Assembly (NCBI RefSeq): GCF_000276665.1
Contig: NW_004955460.1
Location: forward strand, 261,053 to 325,052
Length of the DNA stretch: 64,000 bases
Direction: 5' to 3'
Source: Chinchilla lanigera
Lineage: Eukaryota > Chordata > Mammalia > Rodentia > Chinchillidae
Shown here: in pieces, positions 31,101 to 43,100 of the stretch
Numbering within the stretch: the stretch's first letter is position 1
Layout: every line of letters starts with the position of its first letter
The notes under the pieces: generated by a model
What the model was told of the DNA's origin: nothing
What the model saw: only the letters and a program-made list of their open reading frames with translations
The model's database searches: none
Position numbers and translations under genes: made by a program

Positions 31101-34100
31101 CTGCCAGCACCCTAGGCAACTTCCCACTGATGTCCACAACTCCCCCAGCCCCAGGCCAATGACTCTGGACCTCTGGCCTGAAGAACTGCCTTTCTAGACC
31201 TACGGCCAAAGCCCCACAATCACAAGGTGCTGTTTCTCTGGTCATAACTTCTAAATCATTCCATGGGCATATGCTTCATTTTTAAATCAATCGAACTATT
31301 AATCCTTCAAATCCCAATTTTCTTCTGGTCAATAAAAAAGGCAATAGCTTACTTCTTTTTTACCCAACCTAGACGCATGGTGCATCACTCCAGCTGTTCT
31401 TCTATGTTCAAGCTGCGTTTTATGTCAGTGACCTCAACCTGGCATGATCCCAAAGGCCTGTGCTGCTTCATACTCTCGGAACCCCAGGATGTGGTAATTA
31501 CTTTATTATCAACTGGCACTTCTTCAAAGGCTTTTACTTGTCTCCTGTTCCTTTGTTTGCCTTTTGCAGTGCTAGGGATGGAACACAGGGCCTTGCATGT
31601 ACTAGGCAAGCACTCTACACTGAGCCACATGCGGAGAGACAAAACCTTCAAACTTTCTTAGCCCTGAGGCTGGATGTGTAGCTTGGAGGTAAGATGTCTT
31701 CCTTAGAAGGCACAGGTCCTGGGTTAGATACCCAGCACCAAAACAAAAAACATTTCAAAAATCACATAAAATTTTAAAAACAAACTTCCTTAGTTTTATA
31801 TGAAGAGGATCACCAATTTGGTTCCTTACTCTTAAAAGTTTTCCATCCTTAAGTTTTAGATTTAATGTAAAGGAATAAATCTCCGGTAATAGAACTTCCA
31901 TATAGCAAAGGCCCTATGAAGCAGGCCACAGATGAGCTCCTTAATGAAGGTGAGGCCTATCTCCAATAGAAAACCATCCGTTCCTCGGAATACTTACCCA
32001 CATATTCAGGAGTACCCATAATTTCCCGAAGCTCTTCACTGTCCTTCATTATTCTTGAAAGGCCAAAATCAACTATCTTAATGTCACCCAGTGGAGATTC
32101 ACTCGTCAACAGAATATTTTGAGGCTAAAAAAACAACATGAATATCCCCAAAGATTAATAAAACCATGATCAAGTACACAAAAACATGTAGCCCATAAAA
32201 TACAAATTCCATCTGTGAAACTGAGACTGTGGAATCAAACAGTAAGCAGTTGTTCATTGAAGAACTACTTTTATGATATACTTCCTATGTGCAAGGTAGC
32301 AGGCTTTGTACTCTCTTGTATTTTTAACCTCTTCCCCTATACAGCTTTTCTCAGCATATAAATACGCTTCTATCCCTAGCTTAAAAACAAACCACTGCAC
32401 TTCTAATGACTATCTTCGAAGATCCTGAATCTCTTCCTAGCCAGCACACTCACTCCCTGCTACTCCCTTTTTGCTTAGCTTCTTGAAAGTGTGGTCAAGT
32501 GCACTTGCTGTCACTTTTCAATTCAACTCAGTCCACTGTATGCCTACTAACCTGCCCTCATAAGGTCAAGGTAACTGTTAGCTAAGACTCAGAAAATGCC
32601 GCGGATGCCTTTCAGGCACTATTTATGCACTGACTTCTGTAGCACTGTGTATGGTGAATCGTCTCAGTATTCTTGCTCTCCGCCTTTTGTGTCTCCCTTC
32701 CAGAGTGCTTCCTTCTTCACTCCATAGATTCTGTATCTTTTTAACTTCTTTCCCCTCCCCTCTTACATCCTGGTGCTGCCGAAGGTCCTGCACTGGCTGG
32801 CTCTCTTCTCCCACTGCTGTGCACTCTATTTTCCAGCACAGACATCCACTCCTAATGCTTCGGCCACTCCCATGCTGACGACTGTACCACAGCCTCGACC
32901 CCACCACAGGACAGGTCTTCAGTGCGGTACACTTGGAGGAAAGGGGCATCACCCCCAGCTCAGTAAACCAGTTCCGCTCTTCTGTGGTCCTGGCAACCTC
33001 AAGGCCCGAGCACAAGGTTCATCTTAAAGTGCTCCTTTATTTTCCATCATACTTCACATTCTGTGAGGTCACCAATTATGTCAGTTCTACTTCTTAACAC
33101 GTTCACAGCAGGGCCTTAGTTTGTATCTTGCTACCAGGCGGTGTGAACCATCACTGCTGGAACAGGCGTAAGTATCCCATCTGGCAACTTGTTATTATTT
33201 TATTAGTAAAAAGACCAGTAACAGTGATTAGATTTGTGTGTACCACCAGTAGTACGAACTGCCCAATGCGACAGTTATGCAAAATCTCCATGTCCCCAAC
33301 ACTTAAAGTTTGGGCTTTCCTTATTTGTTACCCAGAAAACTCTGGTAGCCTCCTGTCTATGGTTTCCTCCCCCTTCAATCTATCCTCCATTGTGTAATTA
33401 TACTCATTCCTCCGACTGGGAAACTGGTTCGAGAGCCCTCTGTGCTTATCAAAGCCTATAGATGCTCAAGTTCCTCACATAAAATGGTGTAGGACTTGCA
33501 TATAACTTATACACACTCTAAGTGTATACTTGAAATCATCTCTAGGTTACTTATAATTCCTATGAACTATAAATGCCATACAGTTATTAGACCACTATTT
33601 AGAAAATGACAAGAAGGAAGTCTGTAGCTGTTCAGTACAGATGCAATTTTCTCCCCAAATATTTCTGACCTAAAACTGGTTGAATTCACGGATGCAGAGC
33701 ACATGAATGCAGAGCCAGCTGTTCTCGTCCCACATTCAAGTCTGATCATGATGGGTATAAGGTCACTGTTCATCATCAACAGACATTCAAACGGGGATGG
33801 GGTGAGGACTGATACGGTGATGGCCAAGGGCTGCCCAAGGCACGGAATTAACAAGGTTCATATCCTTGAACTTATTTTTACCCAGTGTAAAATTATCCAA
33901 GACACTTTCACAAAAAAGTTAAATAAATATATTATGGACTAGAATGTAAAATCATTTGAATTTTTAAAATATAAGATTCAAGAGGAAAGTTTGTATTCTC
34001 AGAGGAAGTCCCACCTAGATCTCCAGACACCTCCCGGCCTTGTTCACCTCGGCTCAGTGAAACTCGGTCTCACTGGACATTTCTCAGCATGTCTCTCCTC

Positions 34101-37100
34101 TCACAAGAATGTCTCTGCATGCAGCCCTTCCTCTGCCTTTCTTTTTTCCTTTTTTGGGAAGGGTCTTGCTATGGAGTTCAGGCTGACCTTAAACTCACTA
34201 TGTAGCCAAGGCTGGCCTCAGACCTGCAGTGATTCTCCTGCCTCAGTGCTGGCATTGCAGGTGTGCACCGCCATGCCCAGTTTTTTTCCTGTTCTTTACC
34301 CAGTATCAACCTAGTGTGAAGACCTAGAGTGGTAATAAAGCAGATAATCATGATTTTCAACAATGTGTAGGGCTGCAATATGAAAAAGGACATTGAGGCA
34401 TAGGTCCTTCCCTTTAAAAAATGTCTTACTCTTGACCTAACCCTCCTTCCCTCTTCTGTTATAAAGACTCATATACGTTTATCAAGGTCTGAATTCAGAC
34501 AGAAAGAAAAGAAAGAATCTACAGCTTTAATGTGGAAAGGAGTCACAGTGCCAATCACTGTTATTACCATGGGCAGTGCCAGGCACACAGAGATGTATTT
34601 TCTGGATGAGTGAACAGGAGAAATATACCTACAAAAAAATGAAAAGAATATCTATTTTGTCTCAGAAATGATGGCAGCATGAATGGTAGTACTAAGGAAT
34701 CCCTACTTTACAGAGCTGCTAATGAGAGGAGGCAGCGTGCCTGACCCCTGAACTGCTCCTTGGCTTCTTGTTTCCGGGAGACTGCTCCTGCCATTGGGAT
34801 GCATCTGCTAAGGTCTACTCCAGAACCAAGCTGATCAATGCTGGCACGATGCTCTTGAGCCTCCAGAACTCTGAGTTAAATAAACTCCTATGCTTTATAA
34901 GGTACCCACCATCAGGCATATTTTATTATAGTAACAGCAAACACTGTAGTACATTATTTATTCAGGAAAAAAAATCTATGCAGAACTTTCCCTACCCCTA
35001 AACTTTTAAAGGCAATTTTAGTTTTACCCTGTTAATAAGATATTATAATTACAGTACAATAAAATGTTAATTCTTTAGGCAAATTTGATGGCAAGAGTTT
35101 GACACAGGGAGATATTCATCACTGAACATATTTTGCCCCTTCTACACACAAAATGCCAAGTAAAAATGCTACCACAGGAGAAGCACCAGGTTTCTTGACA
35201 TTCACTTTTTATACTGGTCAGCTTTTCTGTTGTTGGGATCTAATACCTGACACTCACAATTTAAAAGTAGGAAACGGGTCATTTGGCTCAGGGTTTCAGA
35301 GAATTCAGTCCATGGTCAGCTAGTTCCTAGGCAGGAACATCACGGTAGAAGGGCATGGTAGAGCAAAACTGCTCAGTTTATGGTGGCCAGGAAGCATAGC
35401 AGGGAAACAGCACCAGAGAGGAAAGGGTGAGGGACCATATTAGACCCCAAGGCCACACCTCCGTGACCCACCCAGACACACCCAGTACTGTGCTTTACTA
35501 ATCTAGGGAGCTCCCAAACCAATCAAACTGACAACTAACTGCCACACTAGTGATTAGTAAACATACACATTCTGTAAATGTTTCTAAATACCACTGGTTC
35601 CCTTAAATAAAGTTTAAATGCTATTTGGGTCTGCAGTTAGCTCTGTTTGAACTTTGCTAATTATTGCTTCTTAGACTGTAATATGGCCTATGTTAAATGG
35701 GATTTCCTTCAGTCATATTTTGTCTTTTCCATTTTCATGAACTTAGGGATATACTTTTGTGCACTCCTAAATTTGTATCTGCTGCTTCTTAAAGAATTTC
35801 CTATGTTCAATTTAAGGTACTTGTCTGAGAACCTTCAGTGAGTGATCCATTAAGCATCTGCACTGAAGCCAAACAGTATTTCCTTTAGTGTTAATATTTC
35901 TGTTATGGGGTAACTATAAATTTGTGATAGAAATTTCCAATGGAGAAATGGGAGACTACACAGCCTATTAACTTAAGTTTACGTATCAGAGTCGTTAATT
36001 TCCAGAGTTAAAATGTACAAAAATATACCAAGCTTTAAAGCATTGTGGGAAAATAATCTTTTTTAACAGCAATATCTTCAGTGAGAATTTATACTTATAA
36101 TGTTGACTCAGAGAGGTCAACTGGAAAGAACCTTTTGGTGGAAATCACGCCCCTCTGCACTGCTGCCACACCAAGCTCATCTCAACAGGTCACTTAGAGA
36201 CATGAGCCCTCAGCAGTTTCCATAGAGACTGAGTGCATACACAAGGACTGTGAGGGTGGAAGAAAGGCTCCGAGCTTCAGACCACCCTTTCTTCTAGTTC
36301 CTCTGGGTACAGGAAACATGGAGAGCCCAGCTGCCAACATCAAAGGCCCATCATCAACATGAAAGGCCCATCATTGTCATCAAGGCCTCTATTAAATCTG
36401 GAAGGAATTGTACAACCAGAGCACTGGAGAGAAAGGAATATGATTTACACTGAAGGTATTGGGAGAAAGGGATATAATTTCCTCATATAAACACAGTTGA
36501 GCTGTATATTCATGAACTTAATATTCACTTTGACTGCTTTCAAGTGACATCAAAGATCCATGACACATGGTGTTGGCAACCTGTCTGACTAGCTACCTAA
36601 TTAGTTCCTGAATAATGGTCACAGGTTGAGCTGTCATAAATTGAAAGCTCATTTCCTACAGGTGCAATGTTGTTTAATTGGGGTTTGGTTCCTAGAAGAC
36701 CTTGTATATTGTACAACTAGTAGAATATTATAAAAAAGAAAACTGACATGATTTATAAATTTAAGTGTAAAACCAAGCATGAAAAAAGCTACAACATAAA
36801 CATTTCTTTGGGAAATATTTTTGTATGTCTTAGTTACTTCCTTATAGCTGACACAAAATACCCGACACCAAAAGTTAAAAAGGGAAATGTTTATTTAGCT
36901 CACAGTGTAGAGGTTTCAGTTCATAATTGGCTGGCACCAAAGCAGGGTCGCTTGGTAGAGGAGGATTGCAGAGAAAAAACCAGTTCACGGCAAGCAGAGG
37001 ACAGCAAAACAAGCAACCGACCTTAACAACATCCTTCCGTCCCTTTTACCTTATCCCAGCCTACTCAGGGCAGGTAGCACTCACACCCTTGATCCTAGTA

Positions 37101-40100
37101 CCCTTGACCCTCCCCCTGCACCATGAATCAATTCTGGAGTCACACACTCTAGATTCAGCCAACTTCTAAAAAAGCCCCACCTATGACCACACGAGGCTTT
37201 GGGGGAACACGTAGACACAAGCCCTAACACTGTATGACTGATACTGAGAAAGACTTCTTAACTGGAGTGATGACTGCAAAGGCTGTAGCTGCCTGGTCAA
37301 TATTCTCAAAGGCAACACAGGGGACAATGTTTTGCAATGAAGATCCTTCAACTTTTTAAGCATATGAGAAACTGAAGGGGCAAAGCAAAGACCAATCCTG
37401 TCCTCCAACTGCCCATTTTATGAAAGATTTTAAGCTTGTGACCTTTAGCTTTAATATCCTAGAACTACATGTGGATGCACAAATATCCACACTAGCCTTC
37501 AAAAAGTGCCACTGTGAATATCATGTGGCTACTGTGTTGTGACTGTCCACGACAGCCATTGTACTACAAAAACAATCTAAATGAGCATCTTTCGGAATAG
37601 CATAACAGAGCTTTCAGACTGTTGTCCTTCCCGTCTTCTGTAGAGAACTAGTATGTAAAGGGATATCTATTATCCTCCCACCTGACTTCAAATGGGACAT
37701 GACCAAGGCTACTCTGGAAGTCAAACTCCAGACTGTACATACTGTACTTCCTTGACAGTGTTCCTTTGCGCACTGTTATTTACACAGGATGAGGTAGAAT
37801 GTGTGCTACAGCAGTAGTTCTCCAAGTAGCCCCCAGATGGGAAGCAGCAACATCACCTGGCCCTACCTGCATAAGAACCTCTAGTGCTGGGGCCCAGTTA
37901 TTTATTTATTTATTTACTTTTTTATTTATTTAGTAATTTATTTTTAGAAGCTCTTCCAGGTGATTCTGATGTGTGGCAGAGCTGGAGAATCACTGCCATA
38001 AACATCTACTTACTTCTAGAGGACCCCCCAGAGCAGAGGCCAAGGTGCAGCAGACGATGTGCAGAGAGATGAGGATATAGATCAGGATAGAAAACCTAGT
38101 TGGGGGTCCAGTGGCCTCAATGTTCTGAGGCTGTCTCCTTAATCCCATGGCTGATAAGGTTATGCTTGTAAGCGGAATAAAACAGGAACTACAGTCACTG
38201 TGGTACGTTCTATTTGACTTTTTCATCTTCCCACAGCTATATGTGGACTTTGATACACAAGTAACTATCAAGAAAGCTACAGGGATCTCAAGCTTTTCTA
38301 CCATAGTCCCCTCAGGGAATACACTAATACATGAATATTCACCCATAGTGAGTATTTACTGTTTGCTTCCTAAGTATCCATTTTCTGTCCTTCAGAAACA
38401 GAACTGGCTGGAGAATGACGTGGGCCTGGCCAATGGAAACCCCACATCCCCCAGGACACTTAGTTCCACATTGATCCAAACTGCTCTAATTAGCATGAAT
38501 CTCAGGCCTTCTGAAAGGAGCTGTGAACAAAGACCAGCTCCCTCCTGCTGAGTGCACGCAGTTCTGAGGTAAAACAGCAGCATTCACCTCAGCCTACTTT
38601 CTGCGATTCTGAGAATGCAGAGCTGAGCATGAGGACTGGCAACGGTCTTAGAGCCTTGAATATTGGAGTAACTGAAGCTTCAATTATCCCTGTACTTTTC
38701 TGTCAATAAGATGTTTATTTTTGTTTATGCTAGTTTTAGCTGGTATTCTGATTACTTGAAAAGATCAGAAGTGATACACTGTCCTTTTTCTCTCCTTCCC
38801 CCCTCCTCTAGCACTTTTGACACTTAAATGAGAAACTGTCTTTCATCTCTTTCTCATTTACTTATTCCTGCCTGCCTAATTTTTCAGAACACTCCTTTTC
38901 AAATAGTCCTCCACAAAAACCATCTGTCTCCTTATGGCATTTAAAACTCCTGAAATCTGTCACTTTCTCAAGATAATCTCTTAATTCCAGAAAAACTAGT
39001 TATTTTTCCCCAAACAAAGGACAAGTATTTCTAACTCTCATGAGATAATTTGCTCATTCTTCTCTACTTTCTAAATCCTAACTCTTTATTAATGGCTACC
39101 TCAAGTACTATTTTCATCAGGAAGACTTCACCTATTCCAGGAATATTCTGAGTTCTATTTTGGGAGGATTTGTTTTATCATTTATCTTCTACATACTCAC
39201 ATGTACATTATCTCCCTGATAAAACCAACTCATTGGAGGATATGAGTCAAGACTCAATTCTCGAAGAAAATCAGAAGAGCAAAAGCAATCTTGGGCAATA
39301 AGAGCAAAGCAAGAAGCATAGCAATACCTGACTTCAAGTTATACTACAAAGCAATAGTGATAAAAACAGCATGGTACTGGAACAAAAACAGGTATGTGAA
39401 TCAAGGGAACAGAACTGAGGATACATAAACTTTCTCAGACACACTTAACTATTTGATCTTCAAAAAACTGGTTTATGAAAAGCCTATTCAACAAGTGGTG
39501 CTGGGAAAACTGGTTATCTGTGTGCAAAAGATTGAAACTGGACTCTTATCTCACATCATTTACTAAATTAAAATCAAAATGGATCAAAACCAATCTGTAT
39601 TAAACATTAACATGAAAATATTAAACCCACTGGAAGATAAATTAGGCAAAACACTTGAAGACATAGGTACAGGAAAGGATTTTCCATACAGAACCTCAAC
39701 TGCACAAGAAGCAATAGCAAGAATCAACAAATGGGATTATATCAGACTAAAGAGCTTGTGCATAGTGCAAGAATCAGTGAGCAAACTAAAGATGCAACAT
39801 ATAGAATGGGACAAAATGTTTTCTAACTACTCCTCAGACAGAGGGCTAATATCTAGAATACATATAGAACTCAAAACAAACCACCTAAAATTAAAGATCC
39901 AGGAAATAAATGGGTAAGACAAATGAACAGACACTTCAGCAAGGAAGAAATACAAATTGTCAACAAATATATGAAAAAATGCTCAGCATCTCTGGCTATT
40001 AGAGAAATGCAAATTAAAGCAACGCTAAGATTCCATCTTACTCCAGAAAGAATGGCAATCATTAAGAAATCAAGCAATAACAAAATGCTGGTGAAACTGG

Positions 40101-43100
40101 TAAAACAAGAACACTCCTTCATTGTTGGTGGGAATGTAAACTAGTACAATCATTATGAATATCAGTATGAGATTTCTCAAAGAACTGAAATTAGAAATTC
40201 CCTACAACCCAGTGATCCCACTGCTAGGTATCTTCCCCAAAGAGCTTAAGTCATCCTACTACAGCAATACATGCATACCAATGTTTATAGCAGCACAACT
40301 TGTAATACCTAAATCCTGGAAACAGCCTATACCCATCAACAAATGACTGGATCAAGAAAATGTGGTATCTACATATAATGGAATACTACTCTGCTATAAA
40401 GAATGATGCATTTGAGACATTTATAGGAAAATGGATGCACCTGGAAAATATAATGGTGAGTGAAATAAACCAGATATACAAGCTTAAATACTGTATGATA
40501 TCTCTCATTGAGATACTGTATGGTATCTTTCCCGCCACAGGAAAGTGCTTTAAGGGAAAAAGTACAAGAAGTGAGGAAGGGGGTCAGGGGAAATAAGTAG
40601 AATAGAGATTTGCTACATGCAAGAGCCTAATAACTTCAATTAATGTAAACATTATGTGCCATAGCATGAGCTAAGATTAATAATATCAACAAGAATAAAA
40701 AATGGGACAGGGGAACTGGAGGAGGGAGGAAGGGAGGGATTAAGAGGGAAGGGAAAGTGAATTAAAAACAAAGAAACAAGCTGTGGTATATACATGTAAC
40801 CCCCAAGATGACTGTACAATGGATGAACTGCAAACATGTACTGATAAAATTTAAAAGACTCAATTCTAATACCCTTGTTATCTAATAAACTCATAAACTT
40901 AATATACATTTGGATAAATAGCTGCTAAACATTTTTAAATGGTGGAATATCAATTTTTTTTTTTTTTTTTTTAGCAATTTCAAATTGAAAAGTAACTCAG
41001 ATCTTACCTTCAAATCAAGATGAACTACATCATGAGTGTGTAAAAAGTGGACACCTTCTAAAATCTGTCTCATGAGCCTCTGAACATCTTTTTCTTTAAA
41101 GGCTTCTTCTCGGTCTGCAACACACTGGTCAAAGATTTCACCCCCAGCAGCGCTAGACAAATTAAAGTAAATATAAATCATACAAAAGGAAACGGTGAAT
41201 ATGTACCATACAAATAAAGAGTAAACAAGTCACAGCCTGGTAGTGCCATGGTATAAATTTCAATCTGATGATCTGAAGCAAAGTATAGTACAGGCAGAGC
41301 CAGCTCAGTCCCTGAGAGATGGAGATGCACTGCTGCAGTACACCGTCCACACCTCTACACACGCAGGCCACCATATGCAGGGACACTCAAAACTGAATTC
41401 CTCAACTCAAACAAGGAACTGCACTTAGCTGAAAAAGTTTTTAAATCACAATTTACTGTCATTTGAGTTGCTTAAGTCATTACTATGATCAACGATAAAA
41501 TTTAGGAGGGGAGGAGAGAAGAAGGAAGGGGATGTAACAAGAAGATGTGTTATGTACAGGTGCCAACTCCCCATGATGACTGTAATCATTACGTAATGCA
41601 AACATGCACTAATAAAAACAAAAATAATAATATAAAATGATAAAACTAAAATGGCCAAATGTAAAATTCAAACTCTAAGAAAACTTAATTCATTTCTTTA
41701 CTACATAAAACAATGAACTCACTGGTCATGGAAATGAAAAAAAAAAAAAACATTAATAGATCAATTTACATAAATACAAGGATTTCTTGAACTACAATTT
41801 AAAAGCAATGTATTATTAGTCATTCCACTGTGATGTTTACCCACTCTGGCTTTTTATTTATGTATTATTTGGGTATGGGAATGAAACAGAATCCAGGGCT
41901 TTCATACTGAGCTACATTCCCAGCTGCTCCCCTCTCCCTCTGTGACAGGGTCTTGCTAAATTGCTAAGTTGCCCAGACTGGGTTCAACCTTGCAATCCTC
42001 CTGCCTCAGCCTCAGCATCAGCCTCCCAAAGGTTGTGCATCTCCACAGTTGTTTGTTTGTTTGTTTTTGGAGACAGGGTCTTGCTATGAGTTTAGGCTGG
42101 CCTTCACCTTACGGAGATCCTCCTGCCTTCAACCTCAAGTGCTGGGATTACTGTGTGCATCTCCACACCTGTTTTAACAAAGGGTTTCATTTTTGTTTTC
42201 TCAAGAACTGAAGTCATTCACATGTGCACAAGATATATTCATAAATGCAGTTTTCTGACAAAATTTCAAGGATGTACTTCAAATGCATACTACTATTAGG
42301 AGCTTTGAAAGCTATTTATGTGGTCAGTAAAACTGAACCCTTTTCAGTACAATGTGCAGTCATATCACTGTTTACTCTGCTTAAATGTAAGCTTTACACA
42401 CTAACTGAACTAACTGTGGACTCGTGAGAGGAAGGGAACAAACAAGGAAGAGAGGAAGGTATGAAAACTACCAAACGGCTGGGCACATGCCTGTAATACA
42501 CCTGTAATCCCAGCACTCTGCGAGGCTGAGGCAGAAGGATCGCCATGAGTTTGAGAACAGCCTGGGCTATATAGTGAGTTCAAGGCCAGCCTGACCTACG
42601 CAGACAAAAATAAAGAAAAAAATATAAAAAGACGAGGAGGAGGAGCAGGAGGAAGAAGAAGAAGAGGAAGAAAAGTACCAAGTGGAACTTCTAGAGGTTA
42701 AAAATATACAGTAACTAAAACAAAAAATTCACTGGTCTTCATAACGATTAAATATTGAAGAATCAGTAAATTTTAAGGCAAAACAATAGAAACCATTTAA
42801 TGTGAAGTACAGAGACAGGGAAAAAAGACTGAACAAATATCAACAGTACCCCAGGGACATGTGGGACAACATCAAGCAGCTTAACACATAGTAACTGAAA
42901 AGAAGAGTGAAGGAGAGGCAGAAAAACCTTAGATAACCACATATTTCCAAAATCCAATAAAAACCATAAACACAAAGACCCATGTAGCTCAATGAACCCC
43001 AAGTGATACAACACTAAGAATACCACGCTTAAATTACTAAAAACCAGTGATTAACAGAAAAATCTGTAAAATGCCATGTTCACAGGGATACAAGACAAGA

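Noticed and set aside
39579..40596. Series of short plus-strand open frames that could look like a gene
   Set aside because: They are the C-terminal part of a dead L1 ORF2 in shifted frames.
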